A DNA stretch of 64,000 nucleotides. Source: Dryocola sp036489025 (GTDB taxonomy: Bacteria; Pseudomonadota; Gammaproteobacteria; Enterobacterales; Enterobacteriaceae). The position numbers were made by a program, and so were the translations under genes. Location: assembly GCA_036489025.1 (NCBI GenBank), contig DASXGN010000040.1:230745-294744 (forward strand), read 5' to 3'. This document shows, one piece after another, positions 16,687 through 25,467 of this stretch. The notes beneath the pieces were generated by a model. The model was not told where the DNA came from. It was given only the letters and a program-made list of their open reading frames with translations, and did not search any database. Each line of letters starts with the position of its first letter. Positions within the stretch are counted from its first letter, which is position 1.

Positions 16687-16709
16687 GACAGAGGCCTTTG
16701 GCCTCTGTC
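16687..16709 (+). repeat. Perfect hairpin in the potF-potG gap
   Basis: GACAGAGGCC (16687-16696) and GGCCTCTGTC (16700-16709) form a 10-bp perfect stem with a TTT loop. No T run follows, so it is more likely an mRNA-stabilising or processing hairpin than a terminator. A second small dyad, ACGGC/GCCGT, follows at about 16720-16736. Confidence 0.65.
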
Positions 16710-16769
16710 GCGTCATTGGTACGGCAACCGGGCCGTACACGTCTATGTTTTTGCCGGAGAGCAACATAA

Positions 16770-17903
16770 TTGAGCGACGCTACCCCCCGCCCGCAGGCGA
16801 AAGCGCGTAAGGCGCTAACCCCGCTACTGGAAATCCGCAATCTGACCAAATCCTTCGACGGGCAGCACGCCGTGGACGACGTCAGCCTGACCATTTATAA
16901 AGGTGAAATCTTTGCGCTGCTCGGGCCATCCGGCTGCGGTAAATCAACGCTGCTGCGCATGCTGGCCGGTTTTGAAGCGCCGAGCGCCGGGCAAATCGTG
17001 CTCGACGGCGTGGATTTATCGCATGTGCCGCCGTATCAGCGTCCGGTCAATATGATGTTTCAGTCGTACGCTTTATTCCCGCATATGACCGTGGAGCAGA
17101 ATATCGCCTTCGGCCTTAAGCAGGACAAACTTCCTAAAGCGGAGATTACCCGGCGCGTGGAGGAGATGCTGACGCTGGTGCACATGCAGGAGTTTGCCAA
17201 ACGCAAGCCGCACCAGCTTTCCGGTGGGCAACGTCAGCGCGTGGCGCTGGCGCGCAGCCTGGCAAAACGGCCAAAGCTTTTGCTGCTTGATGAGCCGATG
17301 GGCGCGCTGGATAAAAAGCTCCGCGACCGTATGCAGCTTGAGGTGGTGGATATTCTGGAGCGCGTCGGCGTGACCTGCGTCATGGTGACGCACGACCAGG
17401 AAGAGGCGATGACCATGGCCGGGCGCATTGCCATTATGAACCGCGGCAAGTTCGTGCAAATCGGCGAGCCGGAAGAAATCTACGAGCATCCGACGGCCCG
17501 TTTCAGCGCGGAATTTATCGGCTCCGTTAACGTCTTTGAGGGCCTGCTTAAAACGCGTGAGGAGGACGGCCTGATTATCGACAGTCCGGGCCTGGTGCAT
17601 CCGCTGAAGGTCGATCCGGATGCTTCCGTGGTGGACAACGTGCCGGTGCACGTAGCGCTGCGCCCTGAAAAAGTTATGCTCTGCGACGAACCCCCTGCGG
17701 ACGGCTTCAACTTTGCCGTGGGCGAAGTGGTACACATTGCTTACCTCGGCGATCTGTCTATTTATCATGTGCGCCTGAAAAGCGGGCAGATGATCAGCGC
17801 GCAGATGCAAAACGATCGGCGTTTCCGTAAAGGTGCCCCAACCTGGGGAGATGAAGTTAACCTTTGCTGGGACGCCGACAGCTGTGTGGTTCTGACGGTT
17901 TAA
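16770..17903 (+). CDS. potG: Putrescine ABC transporter ATP-binding subunit
   Basis: The 377-residue protein aligns from its first residues (SDATPRPQAKARKALTPLLEI) with E. coli PotG, which fixes the start at TTG 16770, an uncommon start codon, with GGAGAG upstream. Walker A is GPSGCGKST (52-60), the signature LSGGQ is at 150-154, and Walker B LLLLDEPMG follows. The C-terminal TOBE region (about 290-377) is typical of polyamine/spermidine importers. It drives putrescine uptake with PotF, PotH and PotI. potH starts 9 bases downstream. Confidence 0.95.
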   Translation: MSDATPRPQAKARKALTPLLEIRNLTKSFDGQHAVDDVSLTIYKGEIFALLGPSGCGKSTLLRMLAGFEAPSAGQIVLDGVDLSHVPPYQRPVNMMFQSYALFPHMTVEQNIAFGLKQDKLPKAEITRRVEEMLTLVHMQEFAKRKPHQLSGGQRQRVALARSLAKRPKLLLLDEPMGALDKKLRDRMQLEVVDILERVGVTCVMVTHDQEEAMTMAGRIAIMNRGKFVQIGEPEEIYEHPTARFSAEFIGSVNVFEGLLKTREEDGLIIDSPGLVHPLKVDPDASVVDNVPVHVALRPEKVMLCDEPPADGFNFAVGEVVHIAYLGDLSIYHVRLKSGQMISAQMQNDRRFRKGAPTWGDEVNLCWDADSCVVLTV

Positions 17904-17912
17904 GGAGTACGA

Positions 17913-18866
17913 ATGAGCCTGTTATCTGAACGCCCGGCGATTGCGCCGGCCAGCGGCTTTAAACCGTGGCTGGCGCGCATGCAAATGGCGCACGGCCGCA
18001 AACTGGTGATTGCGCTACCCTATCTGTGGCTGATCCTGCTGTTTATGCTGCCGTTCCTGATCGTTTTTAAAATTAGTTTTTCTGAAATGGCGCGGGCAAT
18101 CCCGCCGTATACCGATCTGATCGGCTGGGCAGACGATCGGCTGTCGATTGCGCTGAATTTTGCGAACTACTTCCAGCTGACTGACGATCCTCTCTATGCC
18201 GAGGCTTATCTCCAGTCGTTACAGATCGCGGCGGTGTCGACGCTTTGCTGCCTGGCGATTGGCTACCCGCTGGCCTGGGCGGTGGCGCACAGCAAGTCTT
18301 CGACGCGAAATATTCTGCTGCTGCTGGTGATCCTGCCGTCGTGGACCTCGTTCCTGATCCGCGTTTATGCCTGGATGGGCATTCTTAAGAACAACGGCGT
18401 TCTGAATAACGTGCTGATCTGGCTGGGGGTTATCGATCAGCCGTTGACCATCCTGCACACCAATCTGGCGGTGTACATCGGGATTGTTTACGCCTACCTG
18501 CCGTTTATGGTGCTGCCGATATATACCGCTCTGACGCGCATTGATTACTCGCTGGTGGAAGCCTCTCTGGACCTGGGCGCTCGCCCGCTGAAGACCTTTT
18601 TCAGCGTGATAGTGCCGCTGACAAAAGGCGGAATTATCGCGGGCTCGATGCTGGTGTTTATTCCTGCGGTCGGGGAATTTGTGATTCCTGAGCTGCTCGG
18701 CGGGCCGGACAGCATCATGATTGGTCGCGTGCTGTGGCAGGAATTCTTCAATAACCGCGACTGGCCGGTGGCTTCGAGCGTGGCCATTATTATGCTGTTG
18801 CTGCTGATTGTGCCGATCCTCTGGTTCCACAAATATCAGAATAAAACGGCGGGGGACCAAGCATGA
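17913..18866 (+). CDS. potH: Putrescine ABC transporter permease PotH
   Basis: A 317-residue permease with six helices and the binding-protein-dependent transport signature EASLDLGARPLKTFFSVIVPLTKGGI, whose EAA-type loop contacts PotG. Length matches E. coli PotH (317). The longer N-terminal hydrophilic stretch (about 30 residues) before the first helix is normal for PotH. Its stop overlaps the potI start by four bases, showing translational coupling. Confidence 0.95.
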   Translation: MSLLSERPAIAPASGFKPWLARMQMAHGRKLVIALPYLWLILLFMLPFLIVFKISFSEMARAIPPYTDLIGWADDRLSIALNFANYFQLTDDPLYAEAYLQSLQIAAVSTLCCLAIGYPLAWAVAHSKSSTRNILLLLVILPSWTSFLIRVYAWMGILKNNGVLNNVLIWLGVIDQPLTILHTNLAVYIGIVYAYLPFMVLPIYTALTRIDYSLVEASLDLGARPLKTFFSVIVPLTKGGIIAGSMLVFIPAVGEFVIPELLGGPDSIMIGRVLWQEFFNNRDWPVASSVAIIMLLLLIVPILWFHKYQNKTAGDQA

Positions 18867-19708
18867 ATAATTTACCGGTAGTGCGATCTCCGTGGCGAAT
18901 AGCGATTCTGGTCGTCGGGTTTACCTTCCTGTACGCGCCGATGCTGATGCTGGTCATTTACTCCTTCAATAGCTCAAAGCTGGTGACGGTGTGGGCGGGC
19001 TGGTCGACGCGCTGGTACGTCGAGCTGTTCCAGGATTCGGCAATGATGAGCGCGGTTGGGCTGAGCCTGACCATTGCCGCCGCGGCGGCCACCATGGCGG
19101 TTATTCTGGGCACCCTTGCGGCGGTGGTGATGGTGCGCTTCGGCACCTTTCGCGGATCGACCGGTTTTGCCTTCATGCTTACCGCGCCGCTGGTGATGCC
19201 CGACGTGATTACCGGGCTTTCCCTGCTGCTGCTGTTTGTCGCGCTTGCTCACGCTATCGGCTGGCCGAGCGACAGAGGCATGTTGACCATCTGGCTGGCC
19301 CACGTCACGTTCTGTACCGCTTATGTTTCGGTGGTGATCGGCTCGCGCCTGAGAGAGTTGGATCGCTCTATTGAAGAGGCGGCGATGGATTTAGGCGCGA
19401 CGCCGCTGAAAGTCTTCTTTGTGATTACCGTGCCGATGATTGCTCCGGCCATCGTTTCCGGCTGGCTGCTGGCCTTTACCCTGTCGCTTGATGACCTGGT
19501 TATCGCCAGCTTCGTGTCCGGACCCGGCGCGACAACCCTGCCAATGCTGGTGTTCTCCAGCGTCCGAATGGGCGTGAATCCGGAAATTAACGCGCTGGCG
19601 TCTATTATTCTAGGCGTAGTTGGCGTCATTGGGCTGATCGCGTGGTGGTTTATGGCGCGAGCAGAAAAGCAGCGGGTGCGCGATATCCAGCGTGCAAGGC
19701 GTGGCTGA
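18863..19708 (+). CDS. potI: Putrescine ABC transporter permease PotI
   Basis: The 281-residue protein has six helices and the permease EAA loop EEAAMDLGATPLKVFFVITVPM. Length matches E. coli PotI (281). It pairs with PotH to form the membrane channel for putrescine. It starts inside the last codon of potH (ATGA overlap). No convincing terminator follows; ybjO begins about 60 bases later and may be co-transcribed. Confidence 0.95.
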   Translation: MNNLPVVRSPWRIAILVVGFTFLYAPMLMLVIYSFNSSKLVTVWAGWSTRWYVELFQDSAMMSAVGLSLTIAAAAATMAVILGTLAAVVMVRFGTFRGSTGFAFMLTAPLVMPDVITGLSLLLLFVALAHAIGWPSDRGMLTIWLAHVTFCTAYVSVVIGSRLRELDRSIEEAAMDLGATPLKVFFVITVPMIAPAIVSGWLLAFTLSLDDLVIASFVSGPGATTLPMLVFSSVRMGVNPEINALASIILGVVGVIGLIAWWFMARAEKQRVRDIQRARRG

Positions 19709-19741
19709 AACGCTTAAAATCTGCAATCATTGTTGCCTCCA

Positions 19742-19762
19742 GTGCCGCGCCCGACGCGGCAC
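19742..19762 (+). repeat. GC-rich hairpin just upstream of ybjO
   Basis: GTGCCGCG (19742-19749) pairs with CGCGGCAC (19755-19762) around a 5-base loop, ending 8 bases before the ybjO ATG. There is no T run. It sits where a ybjO ribosome-binding site would be expected, and no good Shine-Dalgarno is visible. Confidence 0.55.
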
Positions 19763-19770
19763 TGCGCCGT

Positions 19771-20259
19771 ATGGAACGCGAGGTAGTGCAAATTTTCAGG
19801 AAACGACGTAGTCATCAAGCCAAATTAAACGTCCCTACGCTTGTCGCAGTGGCGGCTATCGCAATTCTGACCACCCGCTGTCTGGACTTGCTGATGCTGC
19901 TTAATCTGCTGGGCGTGCGGGGAATGCTCGACTTTGTGCACCGCAGCGTGCAGACCTGGAGCCTGACGCTGATTTTCCTCGGCAGCCTGGTCATGCTGTG
20001 CGTGGAGGTTCGCTGCGCCTTTGTCATTCTGAAAGGGCGGTCGTGGGGGCGCTGGGTTTATCTGGCGACGCAGGTTATCGCCGTGAGCTATCTGTGGGCC
20101 GCCTCTCTGGGCTGGGGATATCCCGAGCTGTTCAGCATTCCCGGCGAGTCGAAGCGTGAGATTTTCCGCTCCCTGATGACCCAGAAACTGCCGGATTTGC
20201 TGGTGCTGTTTCTGCTGTTTGTCCCTTCGCGCAGCAGGCTTTTTTTCAAACTTCGCTAA
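19771..20259 (+). CDS. ybjO: Inner-membrane protein YbjO (DUF2593)
   Basis: The ATG at 19771 gives 162 residues, the same as E. coli YbjO; a longer frame to 19642 overlaps potI and is not needed. Four hydrophobic helices are visible, with the conserved segment LGVRGMLDFVHRSVQTWSLTL and the late motif LWAASLGWGYPELFSIPGES. Function unknown. It lies between potI and rlmC on the same strand, 62 bases after potI. Confidence 0.88.
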   Translation: MEREVVQIFRKRRSHQAKLNVPTLVAVAAIAILTTRCLDLLMLLNLLGVRGMLDFVHRSVQTWSLTLIFLGSLVMLCVEVRCAFVILKGRSWGRWVYLATQVIAVSYLWAASLGWGYPELFSIPGESKREIFRSLMTQKLPDLLVLFLLFVPSRSRLFFKLR

Positions 20260-20304
20260 GCGCGCGGTGTTACACTCTGCGCTCCCAGGCTTTAGGATTT
20301 TATT

Positions 20305-21432
20305 ATGCACTGCGCTCTTTACGACGCTCACCGCTGCCGCTCATGCCAGTGGATTGAACAGCCGATTCCCGGACAGCTCGCCGCCAAAATGAACGATTTG
20401 CAGCGGCTGCTGGACGACATCGCGGTTAAAGAGTGGGGTGTCCCGGTCAGCGGGCCAGAGCAGGCATTTCGCAATAAAGCTAAAATGGTGGTTAGCGGCA
20501 GCGTAGAAAAACCGCTGCTTGGCATGCTGCACCGCGACGGCACGCCGGAAGATTTAACCGATTGCCCGCTTTACCCGGCCTCTTTTCAGGCTGTTTTCAG
20601 CGTACTGAAACCCTTTATTGCTCGCGCAGGTTTAACGCCCTATAACGTCGCCCGCAAACGCGGCGAGCTGAAATTCCTTCTGCTGACTGAAAGCCAGCTC
20701 GACGGCGGCCTGATGCTGCGCTTTGTTCTGCGTTCGGAAGCCAAGCTGGCACAGCTTCGTGCGGCGCTGCCGTGGCTGCAGCAGCAGCTTCCGCAGCTCA
20801 AAGTTATCTCCGCGAATATCCAGCCGGTTCATATGGCGATTCTTGAGGGCGAGCAGGAAATTCCGCTGACGGAACAGCGCGCGCTGGAAGAGCGCTTCAA
20901 CGACGTGCCGCTGTTTATCCGCCCGCAAAGCTTCTTTCAGACTAACCCGAGCGTGGCCGCGCAGCTGTACGCCACGGCCCGCGACTGGGTAAGGGCGCTG
21001 CCGGTCACCCATATGTGGGATCTGTTCTGCGGCGTGGGCGGCTTTGGCTTGCACTGTGCGACGAAAGAGATGAAGCTGACGGGCATTGAGATTGCTCCGG
21101 AGGCTATCGCCAGCGCGCGCCAGTCGGCGGAAAAACTCGGCTTAAGCAATATTCACTTCCAGGCGCTGGATTCCACGCGGTTTGCGACCGATCAGCAGGA
21201 TATTCCCGATCTGGTGCTGGTGAACCCGCCAAGGCGCGGGATCGGCCAGGCGCTTTGCTATTACCTGAACGGCGTTGCGCCGAAGTACATTATCTACTCA
21301 AGCTGCAACGCCCGGACGATGGCGCAGGATATGACCTCGCTCACCGGCTATCGGGTTGAGCGAGTTCAGCTTTTTGATATGTTCCCGCATACTGCGCACT
21401 ACGAAGTGCTGGCACTGTTGATCAGGGAGTGA
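20305..21432 (+). CDS. rlmC: 23S rRNA (uracil-747-C5)-methyltransferase RlmC (RumB)
   Basis: The 375-residue enzyme equals E. coli RlmC in length. An N-terminal iron-sulfur cluster is formed by Cys3, Cys11, Cys14 and the Cys of DCPLYP (about residue 91). The SAM-binding motif is WDLFCGVGGFGLHCA, followed by VLVNPPRRGIG; the catalytic Cys334 lies in YSSCNARTM. It methylates U747 of 23S rRNA using S-adenosylmethionine. The ATG follows a promoter-like region behind ybjO. It is convergent with artJ. Confidence 0.95.
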   Translation: MHCALYDAHRCRSCQWIEQPIPGQLAAKMNDLQRLLDDIAVKEWGVPVSGPEQAFRNKAKMVVSGSVEKPLLGMLHRDGTPEDLTDCPLYPASFQAVFSVLKPFIARAGLTPYNVARKRGELKFLLLTESQLDGGLMLRFVLRSEAKLAQLRAALPWLQQQLPQLKVISANIQPVHMAILEGEQEIPLTEQRALEERFNDVPLFIRPQSFFQTNPSVAAQLYATARDWVRALPVTHMWDLFCGVGGFGLHCATKEMKLTGIEIAPEAIASARQSAEKLGLSNIHFQALDSTRFATDQQDIPDLVLVNPPRRGIGQALCYYLNGVAPKYIIYSSCNARTMAQDMTSLTGYRVERVQLFDMFPHTAHYEVLALLIRE

Positions 21433-21440
21433 CGCTCTGA

Positions 21441-21468
21441 CCTCCCCGCAGGAGAAGGCCAGGGGAGG
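21441..21468. terminator. Possible weak terminator between rlmC and artJ
   Basis: CCTCCCC (21441-21447) pairs with GGGGAGG (21462-21468) around a 14-base loop in the gap of two convergent genes. Neither side has a good T run, so termination is uncertain. Confidence 0.35.
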
Positions 21469-21473
21469 GGAAG

Positions 21474-22205
21474 TTACTGTGGGAACCACCGATCGCTAAT
21501 TTTCTTCCAGGTTCCGTCGGCTTTAATTGCCGCCAGCGCGTCGTTCAGCTTAGCCAGCAGCGCTTTATTTTCCGGGCGAACCGCAATGCCGAGGCCTGCG
21601 CCGAAATACTGTGGGTCGGTGACATGTTCGCCCACGGTACCCAGCTGCGGATTCGTTTTCAGCCATTCGTTTACCACTGCCGTATCACCAAATACCCCGT
21701 CAATACGGCCGTTCTTCAGGTCGATAATCGCGTTCTGGTAGCTGTCGTAGGACACCGTTTTGATTTCCGGATGCAAATCCTGGAGGTATTTCTGGTGCGT
21801 AGTGCCGTTTTCCATGCCGATGCGCTTGCCTTGCAAATCGGCCAGAGACTTAAATGCCCCTTTCTTAGCGATGACGACGGCCGAGTTGGCGTAGTACGGA
21901 TTGGTGAAGGCGACCTGCTTGCTGCGTTCGGGCGTGATGTCCATGCCGGAGATCACGGCGTCATATTTACGGAATTTTAAAGACGGGATTAGGCTGTCGA
22001 AAGCGTGATTGGTGAAGGTGCAGTCCGCCTGCAAATGTTTGCATAAAGCTTTCGCGAGATCGATATCAAAGCCGACGATCTGATTGCTGGCATCCAGCGA
22101 CTCAAAAGGCGGATAGGTTGCCGAGGAACCAAAGTTGATTTTCTCTGCTGCGCCCGCGCTAAATGCGGCTGTAGCCAGCATAGCGGCCAAAAATAGCTTC
22201 TTCAT
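21474..22205 (-). CDS. artJ: L-arginine-binding periplasmic protein ArtJ
   Basis: The 243-residue protein, taken from the ATG at 22205 (MKKLFLAAML), has a signal peptide ending near AFSAGAA/EKINFG. The mature part is a type-3 solute-binding protein with the conserved ATYPPFESLDASNQIVGFDIDLAKALC, GMDITPERSKQVAFTNPYY and GTTHQKYL segments. E. coli ArtJ (243) binds L-arginine with high affinity for the ArtPQM transporter. A longer open frame upstream crosses the ARG box and is rejected. It has its own arginine-regulated promoter and lies downstream of the artPIQM terminator. Confidence 0.95.
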   Translation of the reverse strand: MKKLFLAAMLATAAFSAGAAEKINFGSSATYPPFESLDASNQIVGFDIDLAKALCKHLQADCTFTNHAFDSLIPSLKFRKYDAVISGMDITPERSKQVAFTNPYYANSAVVIAKKGAFKSLADLQGKRIGMENGTTHQKYLQDLHPEIKTVSYDSYQNAIIDLKNGRIDGVFGDTAVVNEWLKTNPQLGTVGEHVTDPQYFGAGLGIAVRPENKALLAKLNDALAAIKADGTWKKISDRWFPQ

Positions 22206-22275
22206 TTGTGCTGCTCCCGTCTGTCGTGTTTGTGCTGTAATCGTCGTTTCCCGACGTCGAATCACCTTGCCAGTA

Positions 22276-22314
22276 AATGAATTTATATTCAATAAAATTG
22301 TATAATTATATCAG
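22276..22314. promoter_or_regulatory. ArgR binding site (tandem ARG boxes) upstream of artJ
   Basis: The first 18-bp box (22276-22293) has a perfect core, TGAATTTATATTCA (22278-22291). After the canonical 3-bp gap, a weaker second box occupies 22297-22314 (ATTGTATAATTATATCAG). Tandem boxes at this spacing are how the ArgR hexamer binds. artJ is known to be arginine-repressed in E. coli. Confidence 0.8.
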
Positions 22315-22322
22315 TATGGGCA

Positions 22323-22350
22323 TAAAAAAGGCGGGGAATATCCCCGCCTT
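22323..22350 (-). terminator. Terminator of the artPIQM operon
   Basis: On the minus strand, AAGGCGGGGA (22350-22341) pairs with TCCCCGCCTT (22337-22328), followed by T residues to about 22324. It lies right after the artM stop. Confidence 0.88.
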
Positions 22351-22368
22351 CGTCGCGTTATCAGCCCA

Positions 22369-23037
22369 TCAATTCCGACGTTCAAACACCAGCGCACGGC
22401 GTTCAATCAGGCGCATTAGCAGGGTCAGCCCGCCGTTGACGACGAGGTAAACCAGGCCTGCCGCTCCGAATACCATCACATCGTAGGTGCGGCCATAAAG
22501 CAGCTGCCCGTAGCCCATGACCTCCATCAGCGTAATGGTGTAGGCCAGAGAAGTGCTCTTGAACACCAGCACCACTTCGTTGGAATAGGAGGACAGGGCG
22601 CGTTTGAAGGCGTAAGGCAGCAGAATCGCCAGCGTATCTTTCTTGCTCATGCCCAGCGCGCCGCACGACTGCCACTGACCTTCCGGAATGGCACGGATAG
22701 CGCCGTAGAACAGCTGCGTGGTATACGCGGCGCTGTTCAGGGAAAGGGCAATCAGCGCGCACAGCCACGGTTCAGAAAGCAGGTGCCAAAGAACCGGGTA
22801 GTTCTGAATCGACGGGAACTGCCCGGGACCATAGTAAATCAGGAAGATTTGCACCAGCAGCGGCGTGCCGGTGAACAGCGTGATATAGGCGCGGACGATA
22901 TACACCAGCACCGGCGTCTTTAGCGTCAGGATAATGGTGAAAATCAGCGACAGAATCAGCGCCACGGCGATAGAGGCGGCGGTCAGCGTCAGGCTGGTGT
23001 GCAGACCTTTGAAGAGCTCCGGTAAATACTCGAGCAT
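22369..23037 (-). CDS. artM: Arginine ABC transporter permease ArtM
   Basis: A 222-residue permease of the His/Glu/Gln/Arg family with about five helices. The family signature is present around SLNSAAYTTQLFYGAIRAIPEGQWQSCGALGMSKKDTLAILLP, including the conserved G-Q-x-E/S-A-LGM loop that contacts the ATPase. Length matches E. coli ArtM (222). Its ATG overlaps the artQ stop by one base, giving tight coupling. It works with ArtQ and ArtP in arginine import. Confidence 0.95.
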   Translation of the reverse strand: MLEYLPELFKGLHTSLTLTAASIAVALILSLIFTIILTLKTPVLVYIVRAYITLFTGTPLLVQIFLIYYGPGQFPSIQNYPVLWHLLSEPWLCALIALSLNSAAYTTQLFYGAIRAIPEGQWQSCGALGMSKKDTLAILLPYAFKRALSSYSNEVVLVFKSTSLAYTITLMEVMGYGQLLYGRTYDVMVFGAAGLVYLVVNGGLTLLMRLIERRALVFERRN

Positions 23038-23753
23038 CAGCCAGGCCTCCGTTCAAAGCGCGTCGCACGCTGGTCAATTCGCTTCAGCACGTACTGGCTA
23101 ATCAGCGTGATAACCAGGTAAATCGCGGCGGCAACCACGTACCAGGTAAAAGGCTCCTGGGTGCGGGTGGCGATGCTTTTGGTTTGCAGCATTAAATCAT
23201 TGACGCTGATAAGAGAAACCAAAGCGGTATCCTTGAGCAGAACCAGCCACTGGTTGCCCAGGCCCGGCAGCGCGTGACGCCACATTTGCGGCATCACCAG
23301 GCGGAAGAAAATCGCGACTTTTGACAGGCCCAACGCCTGACCGGATTCCCACTGGCCAACGGGCACGGCTTTTAGCGCGCCGCGCAGCGTTTGCGAAGCG
23401 TAGGCGGAATAGAGCAGGGAAAGGGCAATCACGCCGCACAGGAACGGACTGACGTCAAAGTTCTCAATCTGCATCTGCACCGGGATCTGTGCGAAACCCA
23501 GATTCAGGGTGAAGCCGTCCGACAGGATCAGCAGCAGTTGAGAAGAGCCGAAGTAAATAAACAGCACGACGAGGATTTCAGGCAGGCCGCGCAGCACGGT
23601 CACCAGCCCGGAGCCGACCCATGCGACAGGCCGCCATTTGGCTGACTCCCAGACGGCGAACAGCATCGCCAGCGCCAGCCCGATGACCAGCGCACAAACG
23701 GCAAGGCCGACGGTCATCCCGGCGGCGCTTGCTAAAGGAAACATTTCGTTCAT
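23037..23753 (-). CDS. artQ: Arginine ABC transporter permease ArtQ
   Basis: The 238-residue permease matches E. coli ArtQ (238). It has about five helices and the polar-amino-acid permease loop ALKAVPVGQWESGQALGLSKVAIFFRLVMPQ. With ArtM it forms the heterodimeric membrane channel for arginine. It lies eight bases downstream of artI and overlaps artM, all within the artPIQM operon read leftwards. Confidence 0.95.
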   Translation of the reverse strand: MNEMFPLASAAGMTVGLAVCALVIGLALAMLFAVWESAKWRPVAWVGSGLVTVLRGLPEILVVLFIYFGSSQLLLILSDGFTLNLGFAQIPVQMQIENFDVSPFLCGVIALSLLYSAYASQTLRGALKAVPVGQWESGQALGLSKVAIFFRLVMPQMWRHALPGLGNQWLVLLKDTALVSLISVNDLMLQTKSIATRTQEPFTWYVVAAAIYLVITLISQYVLKRIDQRATRFERRPG

Positions 23754-23761
23754 TCAGTAGA

Positions 23762-24493
23762 CTACTTCTGGAACCATTTTTCGTAGATGGTCTGGTAGGT
23801 CCCATCCTTCTTCACTTTTTCCAGCGCGGTATTGAACTTCGCCTGCAGGTCAGTGTTGCCCTGACGAACGGCGATGCCCAGGCCGGTGCCGAAGTAGCCT
23901 TTATCGGTAACTTTATCGCCAATTGCGCCCAGCTTCGGCTCGGCCTTCAGCCACTCTGTCACCACTGCCGTGTCGCCGAATACCGCGTCAATACGGCCAT
24001 TCTGCAAATCCAGCTTAGCGTTCTGATAGCTGTCGTAAGGCACGGTGGTGATTTCCGGATGTTTATCCATGATGAATTTCTGGTGCGTGGTGCCGTTCTG
24101 CACGCCAACTTTTTTGCCCTTCAGCGCGGCGATGTCGGCGACTTTGCCTTTCTGGCCGACGAACAGCGCGGAGTTGTCATAGTACGGGGTGCTGAACAGA
24201 ACCTGCTTTTCACGCTCTGGCGTGATGTCCATTCCGGCCATGACCGCGTCAATACGGCGGAACTTCAGGCTGGGGATCAGGCTGTCGAAGGACTGGTTGG
24301 CGAAGGTGCAGGTCGCCTCCATCTCTTTACACAGCGCGTTCGCCAGATCGACATCGAAGCCGACGATTTTGTTGCTGGCGTCCATGGACTCAAACGGAGG
24401 ATAGGAGGCTTCCGTGGCAAAACGAATCGTTTGTGCAGCCGTAGCTGTGAGGCTCAAACCGGCGAGCAATGTGGCAAGCAGAACTTTTTTCAT
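23762..24493 (-). CDS. artI: Periplasmic amino-acid-binding protein ArtI
   Basis: The start at 24493 gives 243 residues beginning MKKVLLATLLAGLSLTATAA, a signal peptide. The ATG six bases upstream (MTM...) is possible, but the E. coli start is the inner one. The mature protein is very similar to ArtJ (ASYPPFESMDASNKIVGFDVDLANALC, GMDITPEREKQVLFSTPYY), reflecting an old duplication. In E. coli ArtI belongs to the arginine operon, but its ligand is not firmly known. It sits between artP and artQ. Confidence 0.94.
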   Translation of the reverse strand: MKKVLLATLLAGLSLTATAAQTIRFATEASYPPFESMDASNKIVGFDVDLANALCKEMEATCTFANQSFDSLIPSLKFRRIDAVMAGMDITPEREKQVLFSTPYYDNSALFVGQKGKVADIAALKGKKVGVQNGTTHQKFIMDKHPEITTVPYDSYQNAKLDLQNGRIDAVFGDTAVVTEWLKAEPKLGAIGDKVTDKGYFGTGLGIAVRQGNTDLQAKFNTALEKVKKDGTYQTIYEKWFQK

Positions 24494-24512
24494 TGTCATT
24501 TCCCGTTCAACA

Positions 24513-25241
24513 TCAGTGTGATAAGTAGAATTTAAACGCTTCGGTTTGCGGGCTGGCGAAGCAGCTTGCGTCACCTTGTTCAACAATATGCCCGTTTTCC
24601 ATGTACACCACGCGGCTGGCGGTTTTACGCGCCACTTCCACTTCGTGGGTGACGATAACCTGGGTGATATTGGTTTCTGCCAGTTCGCGAATAATGCTGA
24701 CGATCTGGGCGGTAATTTCCGGGTCCAGCGCGGCGGTGGGCTCATCAAACAGCAGGATTTGCGGCTCCATCATCAGCGCCCGGGCGATCGCCACGCGCTG
24801 CTGCTGGCCTCCGGAGAGGTGCAGGGGATAGCGATCCATATAGGGTTTGAGGCGCAGGCGCTCGAGCAGTTTGTCGGCGCGCGCACGTGCCCGATCTTTG
24901 CTTAAACCCAGCACGCGGCAGGGCGCTTCAATCAGGTTTTGCAGCACCGTCAGGTGCGGCCAGAGGTTGTACTGCTGGAAAACCATGCCGACATTCTGAC
25001 GCAGTTCGCGGATGGCCTTGTCGCCCGGCGCTTTTGCGAAGTCGAAATGATTACCCGCAATATTAAGCTGCCCGGATTTAGGCATCTCAAGCAGGTTAAG
25101 CACGCGCAATAGCGAACTCTTGCCCGCGCCGCTTGGACCAAGCAGCACCAGCGTTTCGCCCTGCGGGCAGTTCAGAGTGATGTCGAACAGCGCCTGGTGT
25201 GCGCCGTAAAAGCAATTAATGCCGTTTAGTTGAATACTCAT
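24513..25241 (-). CDS. artP: Arginine ABC transporter ATP-binding protein ArtP
   Basis: The 242-residue ATPase equals E. coli ArtP in length. Walker A is GPSGAGKSS (about 34-42), the signature LSGGQQQRVAIARAL is near residue 143, Walker B is ILLFDEPTAALDPE, and the switch His is in VIVTHEVEVA. It is the first gene of artPIQM and powers arginine uptake with ArtQ and ArtM, fed by ArtJ/ArtI. The 226-bp region ahead of it up to ybjP is AT-rich (25242-25340) and should hold the promoter. Confidence 0.95.
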   Translation of the reverse strand: MSIQLNGINCFYGAHQALFDITLNCPQGETLVLLGPSGAGKSSLLRVLNLLEMPKSGQLNIAGNHFDFAKAPGDKAIRELRQNVGMVFQQYNLWPHLTVLQNLIEAPCRVLGLSKDRARARADKLLERLRLKPYMDRYPLHLSGGQQQRVAIARALMMEPQILLFDEPTAALDPEITAQIVSIIRELAETNITQVIVTHEVEVARKTASRVVYMENGHIVEQGDASCFASPQTEAFKFYLSH

Positions 25242-25467
25242 TCGTTGCAGTTGTATAGCAATTGAGGCCGCAAAGATTACCTTTAACAGAATAGTTATGC
25301 AATCTTTGTGCGTTAAAACTTAAAAACGACCGGATTTCAGCCTTAAACGTAGCACAAAATAGCGGGGCGGGGTGGGGGTAAGAATAAATGTCGGAGATAT
25401 AGGTAAACTCCAGACTATTTACGTGGGTTATGAATTCTGCCCCACCCGGGAGGTGATGATTAAGCTA

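Noticed and set aside
24494..24748. Longer start for artI
   Set aside because: The extra residues are antisense or out of frame to artP coding sequence, and the signal peptide starts at 24493.
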